Shown: piece by piece, positions 1-8,666 of the stretch
How the letters are laid out: the number at the start of each line of letters is the position of its first letter
Position numbering within the stretch: position 1 is the stretch's first letter
Origin: Gemmatimonadota bacterium
Lineage (GTDB): Bacteria > Gemmatimonadota > Gemmatimonadetes > Palauibacterales > Palauibacteraceae
DNA length: 28,312 nucleotides
Direction of reading: 5' to 3'
NCBI GenBank assembly: GCA_023554435.1
Contig: JAMJQV010000364.1
Location: 1 to 28,312, forward strand
Translations under genes and position numbers: made by a program
Notes under the pieces: model-generated
Told to the model about the DNA's origin: nothing
The model's input: only the letters and a program-made list of their open reading frames with translations
Databases searched by the model: none

Positions 1-108
1 GAGGATCTCCGTGCTGGGCGTTCCGGGATAGGCGGAAGCGAAGAGCGCACCGCCCACACGTGCTCCCTCGGCAATCGCCTCGTTTCCGGTCAGCAGCCTC
101 TTCACCAT
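1..108 (-). CDS. iorA: Indolepyruvate:ferredoxin oxidoreductase alpha subunit, N-terminal fragment
   Basis: Only the first 36 codons are inside the window; the gene runs off the left edge. The visible residues read MVKRLLTGNEAIAEGARVGG, then a segment ending SAYPGTPSTEIL, which is the typical N-terminus of IorA. That large subunit of the thiamine-diphosphate 2-oxoacid:ferredoxin oxidoreductases oxidises aryl pyruvates to aryl-acetyl-CoA and reduces ferredoxin. The ATG at 106-108 is the only start after the in-frame butyrate kinase stop, 30 nt upstream. It is the last visible gene of the minus-strand run. The buk-ior pairing fits fermentation of 2-oxoacids to acids with ATP gain. The length is too short to exclude another member of the 2-oxoacid oxidoreductase family. 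Confidence 0.82.
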   Translation of the reverse strand, partial: MVKRLLTGNEAIAEGARVGGALFASAYPGTPSTEIL

Positions 109-138
109 GCGGAGATCCGGGTCATCACTACTCTCAGT

Positions 139-1239
139 TCAGTATGAAAGGGCGGGCTCGCGCCCGCGCAGCACGGCGAGCGCGCCTGCCGCGAGGGCGT
201 CCATCTCATGAATTGGCAGCGTCCGGACCTCGGCGATGAATCCCACGCGGTCCTCGATCCAGCCGGTCAGCAAGGTCGAACGGGCGAGTCCGCCGGTCAG
301 GAGAATCGCGTCCACGTCGCCCTCGAGAACCGTCGCCATCGCACCTATTTCCTTCGCGATCTGGTATGCCATGGCCCCGTAGACCCGCTCGGCCTCACGG
401 TCACCCCCGGCGATGCGATCCTCGACCTCCCGCGCATCCGAGGTCCCAAGATACGAGAGGAGTCCTCCGCGGCGGGTCGTGAGGGCCACCAGGCTCTCCC
501 GGTCGTGGTCGCCTGAGAACGCCAGCTCGAGCAACTCCTGGACCGGAAGCCCCCCGCTTCGCTGGGGCGAGAACGGGCCCTCGCTCACGGCGTTGTTGGC
601 GTCTACGATACGCCCGCCCCTGACCGGGCAGACCGAGATCCCTCCACCCATATGGGCCACGACGACATTGATCTCCTCCAGGGGCCGGTCCCGGTCTGTG
701 GCATGACGCCGGGCGCAGGCATGGATGCTGAGAGCATGCGAGAAGGTGCGCCTTCTCACGTCGGCCAACCCCGAGTACCCCGCCAGCTCTTCGCTCTCGT
801 CCACGGAGACAGGATCCACGATCAAAGCCGGAATGCCGTGGGGTCTCGCCACGGCGTCTGCCAGGGCACACCCCAGGTTGGACGGGTGCTGTCCCCGCAG
901 GCCCTCGCGCGCGTCCCGCAACATGGCCTCGTCGACCCGGTAGACCCCCCCGTCCAGGGCACGGAGCAGACCCCCACGCCCGACGACGGCGGCCAGGTCC
1001 TGCGCCTCGACGCCGATCCGGGCCAGGAATCGCCGGATCACTTCTTCCCGAGAGTCGATCTGCGACCACAGGTCGAGTTCGGCTGCCGAGTCGACCTCGG
1101 AGCAGGGCACCTCTTCCTCGGCGACCGGTGCTTCGCCCCGGTAGACGGCCACCCGGGTCGATGTGGAGCCAGGGTTGATGGCGAGTATGAGAGGGTCTTC
1201 GTTCAACGCTCCCATCGGTTGACCGACCACTACGCCCAC
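139..1239 (-). CDS. buk: Butyrate kinase (acyl kinase)
   Basis: The product is 366 aa, normal for butyrate kinases of the acetate/propionate kinase (ASKHA) superfamily, which make ATP from butyryl-phosphate or branched acyl-phosphates. The N-terminal phosphate loop ILAINPGSTSTRVAVY, the central HMGGGISVCPVRGGRIVDAN, the EGPFSPQRSGGLP segment and a C-terminal LTGGLARS are all characteristic. The GTG at 1237-1239 overlaps the end of the preceding flavoprotein gene. An ATG at 1213-1215 (residue 9) sits closer to the family's usual start and may be the real one; neither has a strong Shine-Dalgarno. No phosphate acyltransferase (ptb) is visible, so the acyl-phosphate source is unknown here. It lies between the GltD-like flavoprotein and iorA. 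The exact acyl substrate cannot be read from the sequence. Confidence 0.93.
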   Translation of the reverse strand: MGVVVGQPMGALNEDPLILAINPGSTSTRVAVYRGEAPVAEEEVPCSEVDSAAELDLWSQIDSREEVIRRFLARIGVEAQDLAAVVGRGGLLRALDGGVYRVDEAMLRDAREGLRGQHPSNLGCALADAVARPHGIPALIVDPVSVDESEELAGYSGLADVRRRTFSHALSIHACARRHATDRDRPLEEINVVVAHMGGGISVCPVRGGRIVDANNAVSEGPFSPQRSGGLPVQELLELAFSGDHDRESLVALTTRRGGLLSYLGTSDAREVEDRIAGGDREAERVYGAMAYQIAKEIGAMATVLEGDVDAILLTGGLARSTLLTGWIEDRVGFIAEVRTLPIHEMDALAAGALAVLRGREPALSY

Positions 1240-2678
1240 GATCCCGCAGCAGAGGAACGGGTCGCCATCATGTGCTGGTGCATCGCCTCCGCGGCCTTGC
1301 GACCCTGGGCCACTGCCGTGACGACCAGAGCTGGCCCGAGGACCGCGTCACCGCCGGCGAACAGGCCCTCGCGGCTCGTGGCTCCGGTCTCGGGATCGAT
1401 CGTGATCAGATGGCCGGCAGCGGTGTCCAGGCCGGCGATGCAGTCGACCGAGCCCTCGTCACCCATGTAGCCGAGAGCCAGGACTACGGTGTCGACCTCC
1501 ACCTCGAACTCGGATCCCTCGACCGGAACCGGCCGTCGCCGTCCCGACGAGTCGGCTTCGCCGAGCTGCATCTCCACACAATCCATGAACGCGAGCCGTC
1601 CGTCCTTGCCCGGCCGAAACCCGATTGGCTGAGCCAGCCAGCGGAACCGGGCGCCCTCCTGCCCGGCCAGCCTCCTGTCGCGCGGATTGCCCGGCATCTC
1701 GTCCTCCGTGCGCCGGTACCAGCAGGTCACCTGCTCGGCCCCGAGTCGTAAGGCCGTCCGGACACAATCCATGGCCGTATCGCCCCCGCCGACGACCGCG
1801 ACCCGACGCCCCACCGGGGTATCGCTCCTCAGCGTCGCGGGTTGCAGATCCTTCTCTACATTCGCCCGGACCAGGAATGGCGTCGCCTGGTGCACCCCTG
1901 TCAGGTCTGCCCCCTCGACCGATGCCTCGCGGTGAATACCGGCTCCGATGCCCAGGAACACCGTATCGAAACCGTCATCGAACAGGTCCTCGACCGTACA
2001 GTCCCGTCCGACGAAGGTGTCGGTGACGAACCTGACTCCGAGGCCTTCCAGCCAATCGACCAACCCGTCGACGAGGCCATGCGACATCTTGAAGGTGGGG
2101 ATGCCATAACGGAGAATCCCGCCCGGTGCGGGCCAGGCGTCATACACGGTCACCGAATGTCCGCGCAGGGTCAGGATCTCGGCGACGGTCAGGCCGGCCG
2201 GTCCAGCCCCGACCACCGCGGCCTGACGCCCGGTGTTCGCCGGAAGGTGTGGTCGCGTCCGCGGCGCGCGGTCGGCGACGAAAGCCTCGAGACGGCCGAT
2301 CGGTACGGGAGCGCGACCCTGCTTCGTATAGGGGCACACTCCCTCGCACAGCTCGGACTGCGGGCACACGCGTCCACAAATCTCGGGCATGGTGCTGCTG
2401 GATCGGAACACCGACGCGGCACTCGCCACGTCGCCGTGCTCGAGGAGCCACAGGGCATACGGGATGTCGTTGTCGAGCGGGCACGCCTTCACGCACGGTG
2501 CCGCCGGACACTGAATGCAGCGCTCGGCTTCCGCCCGCGCCGTATCGAGGTCCCAATCGGTGTAGACTTCCCTGAAGTCGCCAGCCCTCTCGACCGCGTC
2601 GCGCGTCGGCAGGTCGGTCTCCGGCAGCGCGAGCCGCCGCTTTCGGTCGACCGCCTTGGAGTTCGGTCTGTCGATCAT
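1230..2678 (-). CDS. GltD/NfnB-like NADPH-dependent FeS flavoprotein oxidoreductase
   Basis: The product is 482 aa and belongs to the glutamate synthase small subunit family, which moves electrons between NAD(P)H and a partner through FAD and two 4Fe-4S clusters. The N-terminal cluster domain has C54, C57, C62, C66 and C101, C105, C111, C115. FAD binding is shown by VVGAGPAGLTVAEIL near residue 155. NADPH binding is shown by VAVVGGGDTAMDCV followed by WYRR, whose two arginines favour NADPH. The C-terminal FAGGDAV motif closes the FAD site. The ATG overlaps the citF stop (ATGA), so translation is coupled. No glutamate synthase large subunit is present. In this operon it more likely links NADPH to a ferredoxin-dependent enzyme such as IorAB or an Nfn-type partner than makes glutamate; that role is inferred. 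Confidence 0.85.
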   Translation of the reverse strand: MIDRPNSKAVDRKRRLALPETDLPTRDAVERAGDFREVYTDWDLDTARAEAERCIQCPAAPCVKACPLDNDIPYALWLLEHGDVASAASVFRSSSTMPEICGRVCPQSELCEGVCPYTKQGRAPVPIGRLEAFVADRAPRTRPHLPANTGRQAAVVGAGPAGLTVAEILTLRGHSVTVYDAWPAPGGILRYGIPTFKMSHGLVDGLVDWLEGLGVRFVTDTFVGRDCTVEDLFDDGFDTVFLGIGAGIHREASVEGADLTGVHQATPFLVRANVEKDLQPATLRSDTPVGRRVAVVGGGDTAMDCVRTALRLGAEQVTCWYRRTEDEMPGNPRDRRLAGQEGARFRWLAQPIGFRPGKDGRLAFMDCVEMQLGEADSSGRRRPVPVEGSEFEVEVDTVVLALGYMGDEGSVDCIAGLDTAAGHLITIDPETGATSREGLFAGGDAVLGPALVVTAVAQGRKAAEAMHQHMMATRSSAAGSWA

Positions 2679-4267
2679 GCGGACTCACTCGTCTCGGGTA
2701 CCCTCCACACGGTGTCGATCACGGTTCCGTCGACCCACTTGATGACCGCTACGGCCTCGTCGCCGAGGGAGGGCCTGGTCGGCGCGCCGCCTACGAGCCG
2801 CTCCACTTCGGTCTTGATCTCCTCGATCGGCCGGATGGGCAGGTCGGAACCCTCGAGGGCCGCGAGCAGGTCCTGGCGTCGGGGGTTCACCGCGATTCCA
2901 CGCTCCGTGACGACCACGTCCACCAGCTCACCGGGTCCCGTCAGGGTCGTGACCTCGTCCACGATCACCGGAATCCTGTCCCGGAATGAGGGCAGCGCCA
3001 GGATCGTGCATCCCGAGAAAAGACAGTTCTGCCACCCACCGATTCCGTGCAGGAGCATCCCGTCCGAATGGGTAACGACGTTGGCGTTGAACTCCACGTC
3101 AACCTCGGTCGCCCCCAGTACCACCGCGTCCACCATCGAGGCGAAGTTGCCCTTGCCGTGGTAGTTGTACGAGGTGAAGGGCGACGTGGCGACGTGACGC
3201 GGGTCCTCCCCGATCGACTGAACGCCGGCCAGGTCGAACGTCTGGCCATCCAGGATGTAGTCCGTCAGGCCCTCGTTCAGGAGGTCGACCAGGTAGCTCG
3301 ACGATCCTCCCCGGACGAAACGGGCCTTCACTCCCGCGTCGATCATCATCTGCCGGATGTAGCCGACGAAAGCCAGCGCGATACCCCCGGCCCCCGCCTG
3401 GAACGAGAAGCCATCCTTCATGATCCCGGCATCCCGCACGAATCGGGCAACGTACTCGGCGATGAGCAATCGATCCGGGCTCCTGGTGAGCACGGTAGTC
3501 CCGGAGACGATCTTCTTCGGATCTCCGATCGAGTCCACCTCGACCACGCAGTCGACGTGGTTGCCCTGGATCTGCCACGGAATACAGGGAAAGGCGACCA
3601 GGTTGTCGGTGACCACGATCACATGATCGGCGTACATCGAGTCGGCGAGGGCAAACCCCAGCGAGCCACACGCCGAGGGGCCGTGAGAACCGTCCGCGTT
3701 TCCGAACGGATCTGCCGTCGGGGCCGCGATGACCGCGATGTCGATGTGGACCTCGCCATCCTGGATCGCCTGCCAGCGTCCTCCATGTGACCGGAGCACG
3801 CCGAGTCCACGCATGTGGCCGTGCGAGCAGTAGGCTCCGAGGGGACCGTTCATCGACCCCTCGATGTGGTGAACCACGCCCTGCTCCATGAGGTCCACGA
3901 CCGGCTCATGACAGGGGAAGGAAGCGCTCGGAAGCCACATCAGGTCCCTGGCGCCCAGCTCCGCGGCCGCCTGGAGGACCGCCAGCGCCACCCGGTCGCC
4001 GTTCCTGAGGTGGTGGTGCGTGGAGATCGTCATCCCGTCGCGAAGACCGCACCGCCCGAGTGCCGTCTTCAGGTCCGGCACCCGCTTGTCTCCGTCGTCC
4101 GGGTAGTCAGCGGCCGAGCGAATCGGTGGACCGTGTTTCGTCCCCTCGGGAGCCGCTTGTCCAATACCGGTGAACGGGCGCGCCGGAGCGCCGTTGACGA
4201 GGGTGGGTACGCGACGGCCAGCGGCATTCACCACGAACTCCACGCCGTCATCCCGGATCGTGCTCAT
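2675..4267 (-). CDS. citF: Citrate lyase alpha subunit (acyl-ACP:citrate ACP transferase)
   Basis: The product is 530 aa, in the usual CitF range. CitF exchanges acetyl on the lyase acyl carrier for citrate, making citryl-ACP for CitE to cleave. Family blocks are clear along the C-terminal half: a VDLLNEGL segment followed by FDLAGVQSI, DVEFNANVVTHSDG, GRIPV-like DRIPVIVDEV, VVTERGIAVNPRR, and a terminal VAVIKWVDGTVIDTV. The ATG at 4265-4267 overlaps the citDE stop by 4 nt, with GAGGAGG seven bases upstream; a longer upstream reading in this frame is only antisense-like extension and was dropped. It is followed by the GltD-like gene with another ATGA overlap. The maturation genes citC, citX and citG are not in the window. 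The substrate could be citrate or a close analogue. Confidence 0.92.
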   Translation of the reverse strand: MSTIRDDGVEFVVNAAGRRVPTLVNGAPARPFTGIGQAAPEGTKHGPPIRSAADYPDDGDKRVPDLKTALGRCGLRDGMTISTHHHLRNGDRVALAVLQAAAELGARDLMWLPSASFPCHEPVVDLMEQGVVHHIEGSMNGPLGAYCSHGHMRGLGVLRSHGGRWQAIQDGEVHIDIAVIAAPTADPFGNADGSHGPSACGSLGFALADSMYADHVIVVTDNLVAFPCIPWQIQGNHVDCVVEVDSIGDPKKIVSGTTVLTRSPDRLLIAEYVARFVRDAGIMKDGFSFQAGAGGIALAFVGYIRQMMIDAGVKARFVRGGSSSYLVDLLNEGLTDYILDGQTFDLAGVQSIGEDPRHVATSPFTSYNYHGKGNFASMVDAVVLGATEVDVEFNANVVTHSDGMLLHGIGGWQNCLFSGCTILALPSFRDRIPVIVDEVTTLTGPGELVDVVVTERGIAVNPRRQDLLAALEGSDLPIRPIEEIKTEVERLVGGAPTRPSLGDEAVAVIKWVDGTVIDTVWRVPETSESA

Positions 4268-5478
4268 GAGCCTGCCTCCTCGATCAGCCCGGCCCGCCTG
4301 GCAAGGTCCACCAGGCGCTGCGCTCGAAGCACGACCGGGGGGTCCACCATGCGGGTACCGAGGCTGACCACACCGAGTCCCCTGGCCTCCGCCTCCTCGA
4401 AGGCGGCCACGATCCGCCGGGCCTTCTCGATCTCCTCGGCGGAGGGAGCGAAGGCCTCGTGGATCGGCCGGATCTGGCGAGGGTGGATGCAGCCCATTCC
4501 CTCGAAACCGAGGCCCCGAGACCGGGCGGCCCAGGCCCGAAGGCCGTCTTCGTTCCCCACGTCGCCGAATACCGAATCGATGGCCTGGACTCCGGCGGCC
4601 TTCGCCGCGTTGACCAGCCGTCCCCTGGCGAAGAGCGACTCGGCTCCTTCGAGGGTCTTCGGTACGCCCAGGTCTGCCGTGTAGTCCTCCAGTCCGATCG
4701 TGAGAGCCACGACCGCCGGAGAGGCCGAGGCGATCTGGAACGCGTTTTCCACCCCAAGGGCAGTTTCCAGGATCGGCATGATCCATATCGGTGGTGCGGC
4801 CCCCGCGTTCACGCCGAGGATCTCCCTGATGCGAGTGTCAACCTCGACGACCTGCGCCGCGCTCTCCGTCTTCGGAATCAGCACCAGGTCGGGCCGTTCC
4901 GGAACGATCGCCACCAGGTCGTCGAGACCCAGCGGCAGCTGATTGATTCGAACCATGATCTCGGCTTCGCCAAAACCGACGGTTCGGATGGCGTTGCGAA
5001 CGACAAGGCGGGCCGCATCCTTCTGGTCGATGTGGACGCTGTCCTCCAGGTCCAGGATCACCGCGTCCGGACGGTGCAGGCCGGCGTTCAACTGGAGTTT
5101 GGGCTGGTCACCCGGGAGGTAGAGCCGGGATCTACGCAGCCGATTGCGCGCCGTGCGCGGCTGCCGCGACACCGAGCGCTCGGGCCTGGCGTCGCCGTCG
5201 CCAGCGGCGCCAGCCCTGAGCGCCGCCGCTTCCACTCGCGCCGCGATCACGAACGGAACGGCACCCTTGTCATCGACCTGGACCCGTGCGTTCTCGAGGC
5301 CCAGGCCCGAGAGAGTGCGGCGGGTCGTGTCTTCGATCGAATCCCCGTACAGGGAGGCGATCTTCGAGGTCACCTCGATCTCGAGTCCACCTTCGTCCGT
5401 GATCTCCACTACGACGTGCAGGTCGGAGCGGACATCATCGCCCGCCCGACCTGCTTCGCCTCTGCGCGCAACCGCCAC
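4264..5478 (-). CDS. Fused citrate lyase gamma (acyl carrier) and beta (lyase) subunits, CitD-CitE
   Basis: This 404-aa protein joins two normally separate citrate lyase subunits. Residues about 1-90 resemble CitD, with YGDSIEDTTRRTL and VQVDDKGAVPFVIAARVEA matching the carrier fold. The prosthetic-group serine is probably S18 (RSD), one position off from the usual SGD context. A charged linker (about 91-113) leads to CitE of the HpcH/HpaI aldolase family, starting at SRLYLPGDQPKLQLNAG. Key motifs are LDLEDSV (142-148), MVRIN, ILETALGV and GLEDYTADLG, which supply the Mg and substrate ligands. The GTG start is supported by GAGGAGG five bases upstream, overlapping the stop of the dehydrogenase gene. 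A fusion would fix the carrier:lyase ratio at 1:1. Cofactor loading is unexplained because no citC/X/G lies nearby. Confidence 0.9.
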   Translation of the reverse strand: MAVARRGEAGRAGDDVRSDLHVVVEITDEGGLEIEVTSKIASLYGDSIEDTTRRTLSGLGLENARVQVDDKGAVPFVIAARVEAAALRAGAAGDGDARPERSVSRQPRTARNRLRRSRLYLPGDQPKLQLNAGLHRPDAVILDLEDSVHIDQKDAARLVVRNAIRTVGFGEAEIMVRINQLPLGLDDLVAIVPERPDLVLIPKTESAAQVVEVDTRIREILGVNAGAAPPIWIMPILETALGVENAFQIASASPAVVALTIGLEDYTADLGVPKTLEGAESLFARGRLVNAAKAAGVQAIDSVFGDVGNEDGLRAWAARSRGLGFEGMGCIHPRQIRPIHEAFAPSAEEIEKARRIVAAFEEAEARGLGVVSLGTRMVDPPVVLRAQRLVDLARRAGLIEEAGS

Positions 5479-5488
5479 TCGGACCTCC

Positions 5489-6676
5489 TCAGGCCAGGCG
5501 TGCGATGATGGCGTCGGTGATCTCGGCCGTGGTGGCGGCGCCCTTCGCCAGGACGTCCGGCCCGCCCGGAAGCCGCAGCATGTCGTACGCTCGCACTTTG
5601 CCTTCAGCCACGACGGCGGCGACGGCGTCTCGGACCGCCTTCGCCCGATCGAGCTCGCCGATGTGGTCCAGAAGCATGGCTGCCGTCAGGATCATGGCGA
5701 TCGGGTTGACGATGGATGGATTCAGGTCCGCGTACTTGGGAGCCGAGCCATGCGTGGGCTCGAACACGGCGACCTCGTCACCGATGTTGGCGGAGCACGC
5801 GAAACCGAGCCCTCCGACGAGACCGGCGAACGCATCCGAGACGATGTCCCCGAACATGTTTCCGGCCACGACCACGGAGTAGTCCTCCGGGCTCTTGGTG
5901 AGCCACATCATCTGCGCATCGATGTTGGTCGACCACAGCTGAATGTCCGGGTAGTCCTCCTTCACCTTCCGCGCTTCCTCTTCCAGCATGCCGGAGGTTT
6001 CGCGCAGGACGTTGGGCTTCTCGCACACCGTGACCGAGGGGTAGCCGTGCTTCGCCGCGTACTCGAAGGCGGCGCGAGTGATTCGCGCGCAGGCACGGCG
6101 GGTGAAGATCCGGCTCGACACGGCGAGATCGGGTCCCGGGGTGTCCGCGAACCGCTTGAACTTCGGGTGTGACTCGAGGGCACTTCGAACGTCCGGGGGT
6201 GGGTCGGTCCACTCGACGCCGCCGTACAGACCCTCGGTGTTCTGACGAAAGATCGCGGCGTCCACCATCGGCTCTTCCCAACCGCCGTCCGCCGTCCGCC
6301 GGATGAAGTTGAGGGGATTGCCCGCGAAGGACCGGCACGGCCGGATGCAGACGTCGAGGTCGAACCGCTGGCGGAGACCTACGATCGGGCTGTAGTACAC
6401 CAGTCCCTTCCCCTGCAGTTCGGGGCTCAGCTCGGCCGTCGCCTCGTTCTTCGGCTTCGAGGTGATGGCTCCGAACAACCCGAGACCGTGCTCCGCCAGC
6501 AGGTCCACCGTACGCTCGGGGAGTGGATTGCCCTCTTTGATCCAGAATTCCCACCCGATGTCCGCGTGGACGTAGTCCGCTTCGAATCCCACCGCGTCCA
6601 GTACGCGGATGGCCTCCGGAAGGACTGTCTGTCCGATTCCGTCACCGGGCATGGAAACAACCGTTCGACGAGCCAT
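5489..6676 (-). CDS. Isocitrate/isopropylmalate dehydrogenase family enzyme (likely NADP-dependent)
   Basis: The product is 395 aa and belongs to the beta-decarboxylating dehydrogenases, which oxidise a 2-hydroxyacid and release CO2 to give a 2-oxoacid. Seen are GDGIGQTVLPEA at the N-terminus, FRQNTEGLYGGVE with Y151, K220 in CEKPNVL, metal-binding D253, D277 and D281, and EPTHGSAPKYA. K314 and Y315 match the NADP-selecting Lys-Tyr pair of E. coli isocitrate dehydrogenase. S96 aligns with E. coli Ser113, but the position of Asn115 is I98, which alters the gamma-carboxylate pocket. The ATG has AGAGGAGAG eight bases upstream. It sits between the hydratase and citDE, so it should act on the hydratase product. 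Isocitrate is the default substrate; homoisocitrate or another analogue is possible. Confidence 0.88.
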   Translation of the reverse strand: MARRTVVSMPGDGIGQTVLPEAIRVLDAVGFEADYVHADIGWEFWIKEGNPLPERTVDLLAEHGLGLFGAITSKPKNEATAELSPELQGKGLVYYSPIVGLRQRFDLDVCIRPCRSFAGNPLNFIRRTADGGWEEPMVDAAIFRQNTEGLYGGVEWTDPPPDVRSALESHPKFKRFADTPGPDLAVSSRIFTRRACARITRAAFEYAAKHGYPSVTVCEKPNVLRETSGMLEEEARKVKEDYPDIQLWSTNIDAQMMWLTKSPEDYSVVVAGNMFGDIVSDAFAGLVGGLGFACSANIGDEVAVFEPTHGSAPKYADLNPSIVNPIAMILTAAMLLDHIGELDRAKAVRDAVAAVVAEGKVRAYDMLRLPGGPDVLAKGAATTAEITDAIIARLA

Positions 6677-6694
6677 GGGATGCCTCTCCTCTAC

Positions 6695-8638
6695 CTATGC
6701 TTGGACTCCGAGACGGGCTCGGACCTGGTTTTCGATGCCGCCCGCCACGACCAGCGCCTGGGGTACGGCGCCAAGCGGAGCGAATGTGAATACGTCCTCC
6801 CCCAACGACACGGTTCCGCGCGCGAAATCGACCGACAGCCGATCGCCCGGAATCACGGTGGGCGCTTGCTCATCGGCATACCGCTGCTTCAGGCGATCGA
6901 CCAGCGGCGGACACTCGATGCAGATGAAGCCATTGTTGAAGGCGTTGCGGAGGTAGGTCTGCGAAAAGCTACCGGCGATCACGAGGCCGATTCCCGCGGT
7001 CTGGAGCGCCGTCGCAGCCTGCTCCCGACTCGAGCCGGTGCCGAAGTTGTAGCCCCCGACCAGCACGTCCCCCGGTTCGACGGACGACGCGAAGTCCGGG
7101 TCGTAGTTCCTCATCACGACTTCGGCCATTTCCTGCCCGGTCATGCCCTCGCGATAGGTGAAGTCTTTGCCGTAGATGCCGTCCGTGTTGAGGTTGTCCT
7201 GCGGTGCGAACAGCAGGCGACCCTCGTGGCTGGCCGGAAACCCCGGCTCGATCCGCACGGCGGCGATTTCCGGCTCTTCGGTATCGGTCAGCTGGAATAG
7301 GTAGGAGGGGGTCCCGTCAGCCGACGCCTGGGGAGCCTTGATGTAGCCGGCCACGGCCGAGGCGGCCACGACCGCCGGGCTCGCCAGGTAAGCCTGCGCG
7401 TCCCGGCTTCCCATCCGTCCCTTGAAGTTCCGGTTGGTCGCCGATATCCCCACCTCGCCCGCCTCGAGGAGTCCCATGCCGAGTCCGATGCAGGGCCCGC
7501 ATCCGGGAGGCAGCGCCGTCGCTCCAGCGGCGGTCAGTGTGCTCCACGCGCCGGAAGCTTCGGCCGCGTCCTGTACCTCCCGACTGGCCGCCGCCACGTA
7601 CATCTCGACGCCGTCTGCCACCCGCTTTCCCTTCAGGACCACCGCCGCCGCTTCGAGATCCTCAAGGCGACTGTTCACACACGACACCAGGTACGCCTTC
7701 TGGATCGCCACCTGCTCGGCCTCGATGTCGGCCACCGAGCGCATCACCTGGACCGAGTCCGGTCCGGATACGTGGGGAGTGACCTGCGAGAGATCGAGCT
7801 CTATGACACCCGCGTATTGAGCGGCGGACCCCGGCGCCGGCGGGTCCGTCGCCCACTCCTCGAGTTCCGCCTCGCTGAACCGGTCGAACGCGCCGACCTG
7901 GCCCAGCGCCTCGCGGCGCGCCCTCAGGTACGCCACGGTCACGTCGTCCACGGGGAACCATCCAACGAGGGCTCCCCACTCGGTGGTCATGTTCGAGATG
8001 CTGAATCTCTCGTCCATCGAGAGACCGGCGATTCCCGACCCATGAAACTCGACCGCCGCGTTCAGAACCTCGCCCTGGTTGTACAGGCCGCAAAGGGTGA
8101 TGATGACGTCCTTTCCGGTGGCCCCATCCTGCAGGCTGCCTTCGAGGACGACCTTGACCGTGCGCGGGATCTGCCACCAGAACTCGCCTGTGGCCCAGAT
8201 GGCGGCGGCGTCCGTCCGAACGACGGGTGTGCCGAGCGCACCGAGCGCTCCGTACATGTTGGAATGAGAGTCCGAACCCACCACGAGAGACCCGGGCACG
8301 ACGAACCCGTGCGACACCATGATCTGGTGCCCTATTCCGGTACCGGCCGGATAGAAACGGATCCCGTGTGTCGAAGCGAACTCCTCGATTCGCGCGTACT
8401 TGTCGAGATTGGCCTCCGACCTGTTCTGGATGTCGTGATCCAGCACGAACACCGGCTGGACCGAATCCGCCACAGCCGTAGCTCCGATCGACGCGAACTT
8501 CTTCATCACCGCCGCCGTGTTGTCATGCGTCAGCACGTGGCGCGGCCTGACGGAAACGACATCCCCTGCCCGGAGGGGCCGGGCCGGCCCCTCCATCAGG
8601 TGGCTTTGAGCGATGCGCTCGACCATCGTCTGGCCCAT
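6695..8638 (-). CDS. Homoaconitase-like (Lys4-type) aconitase family hydratase
   Basis: The product is 647 aa, a single chain with the large and swivel domains of the LeuCD/aconitase superfamily. Such enzymes isomerise tricarboxylates by dehydration and rehydration on a 4Fe-4S cluster. Cluster ligands are C320 (SCVNS), C380 and C383 (PPGCGPC). NRNFKGRMGS (402-411) and GTGSSREQ (533-540) supply active-site residues. The stretch around residues 67-160, including LDHDIQN, GSDSHSNMYG, RTDAAAIWATG and WWQIP, closely resembles fungal homoaconitase as I remember it, more than AcnA or AcnB. GAGGAGG precedes two tandem ATGs; the second (8636-8638) has the better 5-nt spacing and is used here. Citrate, methylcitrate and homocitrate are all possible substrates. 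Confidence 0.85.
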   Translation of the reverse strand: MGQTMVERIAQSHLMEGPARPLRAGDVVSVRPRHVLTHDNTAAVMKKFASIGATAVADSVQPVFVLDHDIQNRSEANLDKYARIEEFASTHGIRFYPAGTGIGHQIMVSHGFVVPGSLVVGSDSHSNMYGALGALGTPVVRTDAAAIWATGEFWWQIPRTVKVVLEGSLQDGATGKDVIITLCGLYNQGEVLNAAVEFHGSGIAGLSMDERFSISNMTTEWGALVGWFPVDDVTVAYLRARREALGQVGAFDRFSEAELEEWATDPPAPGSAAQYAGVIELDLSQVTPHVSGPDSVQVMRSVADIEAEQVAIQKAYLVSCVNSRLEDLEAAAVVLKGKRVADGVEMYVAAASREVQDAAEASGAWSTLTAAGATALPPGCGPCIGLGMGLLEAGEVGISATNRNFKGRMGSRDAQAYLASPAVVAASAVAGYIKAPQASADGTPSYLFQLTDTEEPEIAAVRIEPGFPASHEGRLLFAPQDNLNTDGIYGKDFTYREGMTGQEMAEVVMRNYDPDFASSVEPGDVLVGGYNFGTGSSREQAATALQTAGIGLVIAGSFSQTYLRNAFNNGFICIECPPLVDRLKQRYADEQAPTVIPGDRLSVDFARGTVSLGEDVFTFAPLGAVPQALVVAGGIENQVRARLGVQA

Positions 8639-8666
8639 CATTACCTCCTCTGCCGCGGGGCAGAGA

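Noticed and set aside
652..1470. Long plus-strand open frame opposite buk and the flavoprotein gene
   Set aside because: Antisense shadow of high-GC coding DNA; no domain motifs and atypical residue composition.
4268..4786. Upstream extension of citF to 703 codons
   Set aside because: Extension runs inside citDE, is Gly/Arg/Pro-rich and lacks family similarity; the ATG at 4267 has a strong ribosome site.
6695..8638. Part of an aminoadipate lysine pathway
   Set aside because: No homocitrate synthase, aminotransferase or LysW-type genes in the window; similarity to homoaconitase alone is not enough.
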